The notes beneath the pieces are model-generated. The model was not told the origin of the DNA. It ran no database searches and saw nothing but the letters and a program-made list of their open reading frames with translations. A DNA stretch of 64,000 nt from Colimorpha sp045576855 (GTDB lineage Bacteria; Bacteroidota; Bacteroidia; Bacteroidales; P3): assembly GCA_045576855.1 (NCBI GenBank), contig JAZNHG010000035.1:1-64000 (forward strand), in the 5' to 3' direction. Made by a program: the position numbers and the translations under genes. Positions within the stretch are counted from its first letter, which is position 1. Each line of letters opens with the position of its first letter. This document shows positions 18,533-27,783 of the stretch, one piece after another.

Positions 18533-19324
18533 ATGAAAAAAACAGCATTTCTCATTGCCGCAGTGGCACTTATGACGGCTGCCAACGCGCAAGTGGTAAT
18601 CGGCATTCAGGGCGGCTACCACTGGCAGAAGAACACCCAATCGTATGATACAGAGAATACGCGTCTGGCCACCAACTGGCTGGGCGGACTGCAGCTGGGC
18701 TACAATATCACGCCCGAATTGTATGTCGGTGTGAGCGGCAACTACCAAGACTTTGCTACGGACACCTTCTACCTGCACAGCATCATCGACTTCGAGGGCA
18801 TGATGCGCGAGGTCGACAACCGCGAGCTGAAGGGTCACCACACGGGCTGGACCGTGGGCCCGCAGGTGAAATGGGAATTTCTGAAATACGGCAACATGCA
18901 CTTCCACCTGCTGCTGCAGGGCACCGTGTCGTCCACGGGCTACACCACCCTGGACGAGACCTTCGACACCCCCTTCCGCAACAACGGCGAGCATGTGACC
19001 AAACCGGTGCTGGCCGACAGCCTGCACACCTTCACCTGGGGCGTCAGCCTGCGGCCCACGCTGACCTATGCCTTCTCGCGCCACCTGAGCGCCGAGCTGA
19101 GCCTCGACTTCCTGAGCATCGGCTACATCGACCACCGCGCCACCGACGACCACATGCAGCCCAAGTATGACAACGAAGGCCGCCTGGAATACCTCGACGG
19201 CGACATAGTCTACACCACCACCACCCACCGCACCCGCACCATCTATGCCGGCCTGAACACGCTGATGGAGACCTTGCGCTGGGAGAGCCCCCTGCTGCGT
19301 CTGGGCTTCAACTGGACCTTTTAG
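18533..19324 (+). CDS. Small outer membrane beta-barrel protein
   Basis: This 263-residue protein has a clear signal peptide (MKKTAFLIAAVALMTAANAQ) followed by alternating aromatic/hydrophobic strands separated by short turns and longer loops, and ends on a Phe (LLRLGFNWTF), as outer membrane barrels do. It is probably an 8- to 10-stranded barrel of the OmpW/'outer membrane beta-barrel' type; the ligand is unknown. The ATG at 18533 is chosen from the signal peptide and promoter position, although the frame is open back to 18242. The stop codon runs straight into a long heptanucleotide array. Confidence 0.82.
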   Translation: MKKTAFLIAAVALMTAANAQVVIGIQGGYHWQKNTQSYDTENTRLATNWLGGLQLGYNITPELYVGVSGNYQDFATDTFYLHSIIDFEGMMREVDNRELKGHHTGWTVGPQVKWEFLKYGNMHFHLLLQGTVSSTGYTTLDETFDTPFRNNGEHVTKPVLADSLHTFTWGVSLRPTLTYAFSRHLSAELSLDFLSIGYIDHRATDDHMQPKYDNEGRLEYLDGDIVYTTTTHRTRTIYAGLNTLMETLRWESPLLRLGFNWTF

Positions 19325-19325
19325 G

Positions 19326-19477
19326 GAGTGGAGAGTGGAGAGTGGAGAGTGGAGAGTGGAGAGTGGAGAGTGGAGAGCGGAGAGCGGAGAGTGGAGAGTG
19401 GAGAGTGGAGAGTGGAGAGTGGAGAGCGGAGAGTGGAGAGTGGAGAGTGGAGAGTGGAGAGTGGAGAGCGGAGAGCA
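19326..19477 (+). repeat. Long heptanucleotide tandem array (unit GAGAGTG/GAGAGCG)
   Basis: About 21 units of a 7-bp purine-rich repeat begin 2 bases after the outer membrane protein stop. One strand is almost all purine. The units are nearly identical, which suggests recent slippage or expansion. Confidence 0.9.
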
Positions 19478-19504
19478 GTTGCCGTACCCGGATACTGCTC
19501 ACTG

Positions 19505-19574
19505 CCAACTATTAACTGCCAACTGCCAACTGTCAACTGCCAACTGCCAACTGCCAACTGCCAACTGCCAACTG
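19505..19574 (+). repeat. Heptanucleotide tandem array (unit CCAACTG)
   Basis: Ten units of mostly CCAACTG (with CCAACTA, TTAACTG, TCAACTG variants) end 18 bases before the ATG of the HerA-like gene. It is separated from the preceding purine array by a ~27-bp spacer containing GTTGCCGTAC and GGATACT, which resembles the spacer between heptad arrays at 18184-18215. Confidence 0.9.
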
Positions 19575-19592
19575 AACATTAAACCATAAACC

Positions 19593-21182
19593 ATGTACAC
19601 CAAAGAACAAGGACTGTATATAGCCCACTGCGACGAGGGAGCCCTCGCACTGGTGGGCCGCATGGCCAACCGCCACGGACTGATAGCCGGCGCCACCGGC
19701 ACCGGCAAGACCGTCACCCTGCAGGTGATGGCCGAGACCTTCTGCCAAGCCGGCGTGCCCTGTTTCATGGCCGACATGAAGGGCGACCTCAGCGGCATCA
19801 GCCAGGCCGGACAGATGAGCTCGTTCATTGAGAAACGCAAGGACGCCTTCGGGGTCCCCAACCCCGAATTCCAGCCCTGTCCCGTGCGCTTCTACGACGT
19901 GTTGGGCGAACAGGGCCACCCCATCCGCGCCACCGTGAGCCAGATGGGTCCGCAGCTGCTCAGCCGCCTGCTGGGCCTGAACGAGACGCAGGACGGCGTG
20001 CTGAACATCGTGTTCCGCATCGCCGACGAGAACGGCCTGCTGCTGCTCGACATGAAGGACCTGCGCGCCATGCTCGATTTCGTGGCCCGCCACGCCAAAG
20101 AATACACCACCCAGTACGGCAACATCAGCACCGCCACCGTGGGTGCCATACAGCGCTCGCTGCTGCAACTCGACGCCCAAGGGGCCGACCGCTTCTTCGG
20201 CGAGCCCTCGTTCGACATATACGACCTGCTGCAGACCGATGGCGGCAAGGGCATCATGAATGTGCTGGCGGCCGACAAGCTGATGCTGCAGCCCAAACTC
20301 TACAGCACCTTCCTGCTCTGGCTCCTCTCGGAACTCTACTCCACCCTGCCCGAGGTGGGCGACCAGGAGCTGCCGCGTCTGGTCTTCTTCTTCGACGAAG
20401 CCCACATGCTCTTCGAAGACACCTCCAAGGCCCTCGTCGACAAGATAGAGCAGGTGATACGCCTCATCCGCTCCAAAGGCGTGGGTATCTACTTCGTCAC
20501 CCAGAGCCCGACCGACATACCGGAGAACATACTGGGCCAGCTGGGCAACCGCGTGCAGCATGCCCTGCGCGCCTATACCCCCAAGGACCAGCGCGCCGTG
20601 CGCACCGCCGCCGACACCTTCCGCCCCAATCCGAAATTCAAGACCGACGAGGCCATCATGAACCTCGAGACCGGCGAGGCCCTGGTGAGCCTGCTCGACG
20701 AGAAAGGCGCCCCCGGCATGGTGCAGCGCGCCAAGATTCTCTTTCCCCTGAGCCAGATTGGCGCCATCACCGACAGCCAGCGCGCCGACATCATACGCGG
20801 CAGCCGCCTGTACGGCAAATACGACAAGATGGTGGATCGCGAGAGCGCCTTCGAGGTGCTGCTCCGGCAAGCCGAAGCCGCCGAAGCCGAAGAGGCCGAG
20901 CAAGCCGTGGTCGAGCAGCCGGAAGCCCCGGTAGCCACCGCCGACAAGCAGCAGCCCGCCAGAGAGAAAAAGAAGAGCGGTCTGGCCAGCAAGATACTGA
21001 AGTCGGTGCTCACCGCCGCCACCGCTACCCTGGCCACCGCCGCCGGTACCGCCGTCAGCAATGCCGTCAGCGGCAAGAAGACCAAGAGCAAGACCTCCGT
21101 CGGCCAGAAGATAGTCAAGAACACCACCAGCAGCGTGACCCGCACCCTGACGCGCGACATACTGGGCAACCTGCTGAAATAA
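19593..21182 (+). CDS. HerA/DUF853-type ATPase (YjgR-like)
   Basis: This 529-residue protein has Walker A GATGTGKT (33-40) and Walker B LVFFFDEAHMLF, with a downstream sensor-like VTQSPTDIP segment. This is the DUF853/HerA-like architecture seen in E. coli YjgR, a putative hexameric P-loop motor whose role is unresolved. The last ~100 residues are Ala/Lys/Glu-rich and then Ala/Thr/Val-rich low complexity. It opens a run of closely spaced + strand genes (17 bases to the M16 peptidase). The leader is occupied by 7-bp repeats and I see no clear TAnnTTTG core next to the start. Confidence 0.88.
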   Translation: MYTKEQGLYIAHCDEGALALVGRMANRHGLIAGATGTGKTVTLQVMAETFCQAGVPCFMADMKGDLSGISQAGQMSSFIEKRKDAFGVPNPEFQPCPVRFYDVLGEQGHPIRATVSQMGPQLLSRLLGLNETQDGVLNIVFRIADENGLLLLDMKDLRAMLDFVARHAKEYTTQYGNISTATVGAIQRSLLQLDAQGADRFFGEPSFDIYDLLQTDGGKGIMNVLAADKLMLQPKLYSTFLLWLLSELYSTLPEVGDQELPRLVFFFDEAHMLFEDTSKALVDKIEQVIRLIRSKGVGIYFVTQSPTDIPENILGQLGNRVQHALRAYTPKDQRAVRTAADTFRPNPKFKTDEAIMNLETGEALVSLLDEKGAPGMVQRAKILFPLSQIGAITDSQRADIIRGSRLYGKYDKMVDRESAFEVLLRQAEAAEAEEAEQAVVEQPEAPVATADKQQPAREKKKSGLASKILKSVLTAATATLATAAGTAVSNAVSGKKTKSKTSVGQKIVKNTTSSVTRTLTRDILGNLLK

Positions 21183-21199
21183 GCGTAGCATCGTGGACT

Positions 21200-22456
21200 G
21201 TGGTTAGCTATCAGAAACATACGCTCGGCAACGGGCTGACGGTGGTCACCCACGAATCATGGGACACACCGCTAGCCACAGTCAACCTACTCTACAATGT
21301 AGGCTCGCGCGACGAGGACCCGCAGCGCACCGGATTCGCCCACCTCTTCGAGCATCTGATGTTCGGCGGCACGCCGCAGGTGCCCGATTTCGACAGTGTG
21401 CTCAGCGCCGTCGGCGGCGACGACAATGCCTTCACCAACTGCGACTATACCAATTATTATATCACCCTGCCCGCCGAATCACTGGCGCTGGCCCTCAACC
21501 TCGAGGCCGACCGCATGGCACACCTCGACATCAGCGACCGCACCCTCGGAGTGCAGCAACGTGTGGTGACCGAGGAATACCACCAGCGCTACATGAACCA
21601 CCCCTACGGCGACATCTGGCTCCTGCTGCGTCCGCTCTGCTACACCGTGCACCCCTACCGATGGCCTACCATAGGTGCCGATATCAAGCATGTGAGCCAG
21701 GCCACACTCGACGACGTGCGCGCCTTCCACAGCCGCTACTACCGTCCCGACAACGCCATTCTCGCCATCGCCGCCCCGCTGAAGCACAGCGAGATGTTGC
21801 ACAAGGCCGAAGAGGCATGGGAGAGCCCGCAGGCGTCCGGCACCGCGCAGTCCACAGCCACATGCCGCACCCTCGCCTACCCCTCCGAACCCGAACAGAC
21901 AGCCAACCGCCTGCTGCGCGTGCAGCGCGACGTGCCGGCCTCGGCAGTCTATCTGGCTTACCCTATGGGTGACCGCTTCTCGCCCCACTTCCGCGCCTGC
22001 GACCTCATCAGCGACATACTGGGCAATGGCACCTCCAGCCGCCTGCACCGCCGCCTGGTGGTGGAGCAACAACTATTCACCGAAGCCGATGCCTGCATCA
22101 GCGGCGAGGCCGGTCCCGGACTGTTGGTACTCAACGGCAAGCTGCGCGACGGCGTCAGTCCCGACCAAGCCGCCGATGCACTGCGCTGCGAAGCGATGCT
22201 GCTGACCGAGAATCCTGTGTCGGACTATGAGTTGCAGAAGGTACAGAACAAGTACGAGAACACCTTCGTGCTTTCGCAATACAAAGTTTCCGACCGTGCA
22301 CTCTCGCTCTGCCACTACACATGGGTGGGCGATACCGATCTGGTGAACAGGGAGCCGGAGGAATACCGCCGGGTGACACCCACACTGCTGATGGAGGCTG
22401 CCCGGGCCGTGCTCGACCCCAAGAAAGAGAACTGCCTATATTACGAAAGAATATGA
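21200..22456 (+). CDS. M16 family zinc metallopeptidase
   Basis: This 418-residue protein begins at a GTG (21200) with MVSYQKHTLGNGLTVV, the usual start of M16 peptidases. The inverted zinc motif HxxEH is present (FAHLFEHLMFGG) and the third ligand Glu lies in VVTEEYHQR about 75 residues later, so it should be an active subunit. No signal peptide is evident, so it is probably cytoplasmic or periplasm-facing by another route. It overlaps the channel gene by ATGA. Confidence 0.93.
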   Translation: MVSYQKHTLGNGLTVVTHESWDTPLATVNLLYNVGSRDEDPQRTGFAHLFEHLMFGGTPQVPDFDSVLSAVGGDDNAFTNCDYTNYYITLPAESLALALNLEADRMAHLDISDRTLGVQQRVVTEEYHQRYMNHPYGDIWLLLRPLCYTVHPYRWPTIGADIKHVSQATLDDVRAFHSRYYRPDNAILAIAAPLKHSEMLHKAEEAWESPQASGTAQSTATCRTLAYPSEPEQTANRLLRVQRDVPASAVYLAYPMGDRFSPHFRACDLISDILGNGTSSRLHRRLVVEQQLFTEADACISGEAGPGLLVLNGKLRDGVSPDQAADALRCEAMLLTENPVSDYELQKVQNKYENTFVLSQYKVSDRALSLCHYTWVGDTDLVNREPEEYRRVTPTLLMEAARAVLDPKKENCLYYERI

Positions 22457-23430
22457 GTCTACTGGAAAGAATAAAGACATTACCTAAACGGTTTGTGACG
22501 TGGCTATGCAACGTCAACTGGCGCCATGTGGGACGGCAGACTATCGACGGCATAGGCCGCGTGTTGCACAAGATACTGTTCAGCTGGCTTCTGCCCAAGA
22601 AGTATCGCAACATCACCAAAAGACAGATATTCGAGATTATCTTCAAAAGCGACACGCCGGCCGGCAAGACCTTCGACGTATGGTTGCTCATCGCCATTGT
22701 CGCCAACATACTGGTGCTGGTGGCCGACAGCCTGTTCGGCAGCACCAGTACTATCACCACTGGCGCCCATATGAGCCTCTCGTTCTGGATAATCAAGATT
22801 TTGGAATGGGGCTTCACACTGCTGTTCACTTTTGAATACTATCTGCGTATCTACTGCCTGAAACGGCCGCTGAAATACGTCACCTCCTTCTGGGGCATTA
22901 TCGACTTCCTGAGCATCTTCCCGGCCTACCTGAGCCTCTTCTGGCCCACAGGACAGGCTCTCACCGTGCTGCGACTGCTGCGCACCATGCGTATATTCCG
23001 CATATTCCGCCTGCAGCGTTTCCAAGATGCCAGTGCAATGCTGATGAATGCACTGAAGAACAGCGCTCTGCGCATCATGGTATTCATGCTCTTTGTGCTG
23101 GTGGCCGCCATCATCATGGGTACAATGATGTACTCCATTGAAGGCAGCGTGAACGCCGAATTCAACAACGTGCTGAGCGGTATCTACTGGGCTGTGGTGA
23201 CCATCACCACCGTAGGTTATGGCGACATTGTGCCCATCACACCCGTAGGACGATTTATAGCTGTACTTGTCATGCTCCTCGGTTACTCCATCATCGCTGT
23301 GCCTATGGGCATCGTGGCAGGCGAGACCATCAACGAGCACCAGAAAAGCAAGAAGAAACGCCATTCGCAGAAGGTTGTAGAAGATATGGAGAAGGACTTC
23401 GACGAAGAGGACGATGCCATCAGACACTAA
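22453..23430 (+). CDS. Voltage-gated-type potassium channel (6-TM ion transporter family)
   Basis: The ATG at 22453 overlaps the peptidase stop; an open frame further upstream is out-of-frame peptidase sequence. The 325-residue protein has a cytoplasmic N-terminus, then S1-S6. The S4-like helix carries regularly spaced Arg (VLRLLRTMRIFRIFRLQRF), and the pore loop has the K+ filter TTVGYGD. The C-terminus is a Lys-rich then acidic tail (MEKDFDEEDD). It probably sets K+ permeability or membrane potential. No RCK/TrkA domain is visible. Confidence 0.95.
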   Translation: MSLLERIKTLPKRFVTWLCNVNWRHVGRQTIDGIGRVLHKILFSWLLPKKYRNITKRQIFEIIFKSDTPAGKTFDVWLLIAIVANILVLVADSLFGSTSTITTGAHMSLSFWIIKILEWGFTLLFTFEYYLRIYCLKRPLKYVTSFWGIIDFLSIFPAYLSLFWPTGQALTVLRLLRTMRIFRIFRLQRFQDASAMLMNALKNSALRIMVFMLFVLVAAIIMGTMMYSIEGSVNAEFNNVLSGIYWAVVTITTVGYGDIVPITPVGRFIAVLVMLLGYSIIAVPMGIVAGETINEHQKSKKKRHSQKVVEDMEKDFDEEDDAIRH

Positions 23431-23445
23431 TAAAGCACCACACAT

Positions 23446-25839
23446 ATGGGCAACCGCATCTACACATTCCTACTATTGTTGATTTCCTGCTGCTGCAGCT
23501 TGCGGGCCCAGACGGTCAGTGGCACCGTCAGCGATGTATCCAATGGCGAAACCCTTATCGGAGCCACCGTGCTTGAAGAAGTCAGTGGCAAAGGCACTGT
23601 CACCAATGCGCAGGGCCGCTACACCCTGACCCTTTCGAACGACACTGCACGCCTACGCATAAGTTACATCGGATATCAGACTGTACACCATACTGTCGCC
23701 CTGCGAGGGAACCAACAGCTCAACGTACAGCTGCAGCCTTCCGTCGAACTGGATGAAGTCTCCATCACGGCCGAACGCATCAACAGTCCGAAAGCAAGCC
23801 AGATGAGTGCTTTGGAGATGCCCGTAGAGCAACTGAAACTTGTGCCTGTCATCTTTGGAGAGACCGACGTGCTGAAAGCCATACAACTTCTGCCCGGCGT
23901 ACAGGGGGGAACAGAAGGCATGAGCGGCATCTACGTCAGGGGGGGCGGGGCCGACGAGAATCTCTTTCTGCTCGACGGGGTCCCCCTATACAATGTAAAC
24001 CACCTTGGCGGGTTCTTCAGCGCATTCAATGGCGACGCTATCAAAAATGTCACCCTATACAAGGGTTCCTTCCCCGCCCGTTTTACCGGGCGTATCAGTT
24101 CGGTGCTCGACATCACTACCAACAATGGCAACGACCGCGAATGGCACGGCGGCGCGTCAGTCGGTTTGATGAGTGCCAAGGTCAATATCGAAGGACCCAT
24201 AATCAAAGAAAAGACCACCCTCAGCGTCTCGCTCCGCCGTACCTATGGCGACCTGCTTCTACAGCCACTGATTATGGCTGTCACTGCCTCCCAGACTGAG
24301 GGAACAGGCACAGCCAACGCCGGATACTACTTCTACGACCTCAATGCCAAGGTGACCCACAAGTTCAGCGACCGTTCTCGGATATATGCCATGTGGTATT
24401 CCGGCGACGACAAGGCATACATGCGCGTGCGAACCAATTACTATATGGGCGACACGGAGCACCTCAGCCTTGGCTACCGATGGGGCAATCTCGCCACCTC
24501 GCTACGCTGGAACTACGAGCTTACGCCAAAACTCTTCATGAATGTCACGGGCTCATACACCCGCTACCGGCAACGGCTCAGCCTGGGTGTTGAGGAGGCG
24601 TATGTGGAAGACGGTTCACCCTACCGAAGCGAGGCCGAGGCCAAACTCAACTCAGGCATCAACGACCTCACCGGTCGAGTCGATTTCGACTACACACCCT
24701 CACCAGACCACAACATACGGTTTGGGTCCTCATTCACCCACCACCTCTTCCGCCCACAGGTGCAGACCATCCGCGAAAGCGCCACCGGCGAGCAAGACTT
24801 CAACCACACTATCGGAGAGAAAGACATTGCGGCGGGTGAAGCATCGCTCTATGCCGAAGACGACTGGAGCGTCTGCGATGCCCTGAAGTTCAACAGCGGC
24901 ATAGCGCTGACAGGCTTTCTTGTACAGAACCACTTCTACCCCTCCGTACAACCCCGATTCAGCGGACGCCTGATGCTCAGCGATGCCCTATCCCTTAAAG
25001 CGGGCTACAGCTACATGACGCAATACATGCACCTGCTCTCCAACAGCAACATCTCGCTGCCCTCCGACCTCTGGGTTCCGGTCACGGCCCGCATACAGCC
25101 GATGAACTCGCACCAGGTGGCCGCCGGCATATTCTACACCTGGCGGTCGCTCATAGACTTCAGCGTCGAGGGCTACTACAAGTGGATGAACAACCTGCTG
25201 GAGTACAAACCCGGCGCCTCATTCCTCGGCAGCACCGCAGGCTGGGAGAATATGGTCAGCATGGGACGCGGCTGGGCTTATGGCATCGAGTTCCTGGCCC
25301 AGAAGAGCTTCGGCCAGATTACTGGTTGGTTTGGTTATACATGGAGCCGTACCATGCGCCAATTCGACACCCCCGGCGAGGAGCTCAACGGAGGTCGCCC
25401 CTTCCCCGCTAAATACGACCGCATCCACGACATCAGCATCACCCTCCAGTACAAGCCCAACAAGCAGTTCGACGCTGGCATCACCTGGGTCTACTGCACA
25501 GGAAACACGGCCACCCTCGCTCTCCAGCAAATAGAGAACGTCAACGGTGGCTATTGGGACAACAGTCTCGACTTCGTGGAAAGCCGCAACAACTTCCGCC
25601 TGCCAGCCTACCACCGCATGGACATCAGTGTCAACTTCCACAAACAGAAGAGACACGGCATCCGCACATGGAACATCAGCGTCTACAACCTCTACAACAG
25701 ACAGAACCCCTTCCTCATCTATCCCAAGACCGAATATGCCTCCTCAACCGACGGCCAGAGTTTCCGCTCCTTCACCGGTCTCTACCAACGCTCGCTCTTC
25801 CCCATCATGCCATCCGTCTCCTACATCTATAAGTTCTAA
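23446..25839 (+). CDS. TonB-dependent outer membrane receptor with carboxypeptidase-like N-terminal domain
   Basis: This 797-residue protein has a signal peptide (1-22), a carboxypeptidase-regulatory-like domain (~23-105, VSGTVSDVSNGETLIGATV), a plug (~115-225 with VQGGTEGMSGIYVRGGG and FLLDGVPLYN) and a 22-stranded barrel ending YIYKF. It imports an unknown large or scarce substrate using TonB energy. The DUF4249 lipoprotein starts 4 bases downstream, the usual partner for this receptor class. No extracytoplasmic-function sigma or anti-sigma gene is adjacent. Confidence 0.95.
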   Translation: MGNRIYTFLLLLISCCCSLRAQTVSGTVSDVSNGETLIGATVLEEVSGKGTVTNAQGRYTLTLSNDTARLRISYIGYQTVHHTVALRGNQQLNVQLQPSVELDEVSITAERINSPKASQMSALEMPVEQLKLVPVIFGETDVLKAIQLLPGVQGGTEGMSGIYVRGGGADENLFLLDGVPLYNVNHLGGFFSAFNGDAIKNVTLYKGSFPARFTGRISSVLDITTNNGNDREWHGGASVGLMSAKVNIEGPIIKEKTTLSVSLRRTYGDLLLQPLIMAVTASQTEGTGTANAGYYFYDLNAKVTHKFSDRSRIYAMWYSGDDKAYMRVRTNYYMGDTEHLSLGYRWGNLATSLRWNYELTPKLFMNVTGSYTRYRQRLSLGVEEAYVEDGSPYRSEAEAKLNSGINDLTGRVDFDYTPSPDHNIRFGSSFTHHLFRPQVQTIRESATGEQDFNHTIGEKDIAAGEASLYAEDDWSVCDALKFNSGIALTGFLVQNHFYPSVQPRFSGRLMLSDALSLKAGYSYMTQYMHLLSNSNISLPSDLWVPVTARIQPMNSHQVAAGIFYTWRSLIDFSVEGYYKWMNNLLEYKPGASFLGSTAGWENMVSMGRGWAYGIEFLAQKSFGQITGWFGYTWSRTMRQFDTPGEELNGGRPFPAKYDRIHDISITLQYKPNKQFDAGITWVYCTGNTATLALQQIENVNGGYWDNSLDFVESRNNFRLPAYHRMDISVNFHKQKRHGIRTWNISVYNLYNRQNPFLIYPKTEYASSTDGQSFRSFTGLYQRSLFPIMPSVSYIYKF

Positions 25840-25843
25840 AGCC

Positions 25844-26845
25844 ATGAAAAAGCCCATCCTCTACCTATTGATAGCCTTCGGGTTGCTCACTTCCTGCGAA
25901 AAGATGATTGACCTCGACATAGAAGACCTGCAGCCGCAGCTTGTCGTCAATGCTCTGGGTGCAACCGGAGAACCATTGTCGGTCGTCCTCACCGAAAGCC
26001 GCCCAGTGTTCGGAATCCACAATTCCGACGAAGATTTCCCGCGTGTCACCGACGCCACAGTCACACTGACGGTGAACGGAGCCTCACCCCTCACCGCAAG
26101 CCGCGACAGCAACTGCTATACCCTGCCCTACATCCCACAGGCCGGAGACAGTCTGGCGCTACGGGTCGAACGCCCGGGACATACACCTGCCACAGCCTCG
26201 GCCATCATACCCAATGCCCCCACTGTCGGCCCCATCGAACAGCCCACGACAACCACCAATGACGGGTATTACAATGAAGTGCTCACCTTCAGCATCCCGC
26301 TCTCCGACCCCGGGGCCGGCACCGACTACTACTACATTACCCTGCATCGCACCGATACCATCATCTGCACCTACCTCGACAGCGACAACACCGTCACCGC
26401 CATCGACACCACATACAACACCAGCAACTGGTTCGAATGCCGCGACCAACTCGTGGTCACCGAGGTTGACGTGCTAGGCATGATCGACCGAATGGATGCC
26501 CCTACCTACTACGGAGAAATGCTGCTCTTCAGCGACGAACGCTTCAACGGGCAATCACACAACATACAGATTTCCAATTACTTCTATATAGACGAATACA
26601 GCACGGGATACGATTCCTTCGACACCCGTATCGTAGTCCACTCCACCTACACCATTGATGTGGCTTCCCTCAGCCGCGACACATACCTCTACCTCAACTC
26701 GCTCCAAGCGCTTGAGTACAGCGACGAAATCACCAGCTTCTTCTCCGAGCCGGTACAACTCCTGACCAACGTTGACGGCGCCATCGGCATCCTGGGCATC
26801 GCCAACAAGACAAGCCATACCTGCCACTATACCCACGAACTATGA
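25844..26845 (+). CDS. DUF4249 lipoprotein, partner of the TonB receptor
   Basis: This 333-residue lipoprotein has lipobox LLTSC (Cys18) followed by EKMIDLDIEDLQPQLVVNA, the diagnostic opening of DUF4249. It is inferred to be a surface lipoprotein that caps or feeds the upstream receptor, by analogy with SusD-like partners; its ligand is unknown. The start ATG 25844 follows the receptor stop by 4 bases and its 3' end overlaps the dehydrogenase by ATGA. Confidence 0.9.
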   Translation: MKKPILYLLIAFGLLTSCEKMIDLDIEDLQPQLVVNALGATGEPLSVVLTESRPVFGIHNSDEDFPRVTDATVTLTVNGASPLTASRDSNCYTLPYIPQAGDSLALRVERPGHTPATASAIIPNAPTVGPIEQPTTTTNDGYYNEVLTFSIPLSDPGAGTDYYYITLHRTDTIICTYLDSDNTVTAIDTTYNTSNWFECRDQLVVTEVDVLGMIDRMDAPTYYGEMLLFSDERFNGQSHNIQISNYFYIDEYSTGYDSFDTRIVVHSTYTIDVASLSRDTYLYLNSLQALEYSDEITSFFSEPVQLLTNVDGAIGILGIANKTSHTCHYTHEL

Positions 26846-27783
26846 CCCGCATTCTCATCTCCGACCGCACACATCCCATACTGGAAGAACGCCTGCGCCA
26901 GGCGGGCTACCACGTCAGCGTAGAGCCCGACCACGACTACCGTTCGCTGATGGCGGCCGCGCAAGGATACGACGGGCTGGTGGTGCGGAGCAAGGTGAAT
27001 ATAGACCGTGCCTTCATCGACGCCGTACCCACACTGCGATGCATAGGCCGCGTGGGGGCCGGCATGGAGACCATAGACACCGACTATGCCGAGAGCCGTG
27101 GCATCCGCTGCCTGAACAGTCCCGAGGGCAACCGCGACGCCGTAGGCGAGCATGCCGTGGGTCTGCTCCTGGCCCTGCTCGACAATATAGCCCGAGCCGA
27201 CGCCCAGGTGCGCCGCGGACAGTGGCTGCGCGAGGCCAACCGCGGCCTCGAGCTGGGCAGCCTCACCGTGGGCATCATTGGCTACGGCAACATGGGGCGT
27301 GCCTTCGCCCAACGCCTCGGCGGCTTCGGCTGCAGGGTAATCTACTACGACAAGTACCTTGTAAGCCCTATAAGTCCTATAAGTGCCCCCATCCGCGTCA
27401 GCCTCGGGCAACTCCAGCAAGAGGCCGATGTGGTCAGCTTCCATGTGCCGCTGACCGACGAGACGCGCCACTACCTGGACACCGCCTTCATAGCCGCTAT
27501 GGCCAAGCCCTTCTTCCTGGTCAACACCGCGCGCGGTGCCGTGGTCGACACCGAGGCACTGGCCGAGGGGCTGCGCGACGGACGCATACGGGGCGCCGCA
27601 CTCGACGTGCTGGAATACGAGAATATGCAGGCCGACAGCCTGGGCGACGTGCCGCCAGCCATGCAATACCTCATGCAAAGCGACCGCACGGTGCTCACCC
27701 CGCACGTGGCGGGATGGACCGCAGAATCGAAATACAAACTGGCCGCCGTGCTGGCCGATAAGATAATTGCGACACTGAGATGA
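26842..27783 (+). CDS. D-isomer-specific 2-hydroxyacid dehydrogenase (phosphoglycerate dehydrogenase-like)
   Basis: This 313-residue NAD-dependent enzyme has the Rossmann motif GIIGYGNMGRAFA and the catalytic residues in order: Arg in NTARGAVVDTEAL, Glu in LDVLEYEN and His in LTPHVAGWT. It lacks an ACT domain, so it is a short SerA-like form; 3-phosphoglycerate is a plausible but unproved substrate. After YYDKY it carries an odd YLVSPISPISAP loop encoded by a near-perfect 9-bp repeat (CCTATAAGT). ATGA overlaps on both sides place it in the receptor-lspA run. Confidence 0.9.
   Translation: MTRILISDRTHPILEERLRQAGYHVSVEPDHDYRSLMAAAQGYDGLVVRSKVNIDRAFIDAVPTLRCIGRVGAGMETIDTDYAESRGIRCLNSPEGNRDAVGEHAVGLLLALLDNIARADAQVRRGQWLREANRGLELGSLTVGIIGYGNMGRAFAQRLGGFGCRVIYYDKYLVSPISPISAPIRVSLGQLQQEADVVSFHVPLTDETRHYLDTAFIAAMAKPFFLVNTARGAVVDTEALAEGLRDGRIRGAALDVLEYENMQADSLGDVPPAMQYLMQSDRTVLTPHVAGWTAESKYKLAAVLADKIIATLR

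Noticed and set aside
19328..19589. Short open frames encoding ESGEWRV-type repeats
   Set aside because: They are translations of the 7-bp tandem array; no start context and they run through non-coding repeats.
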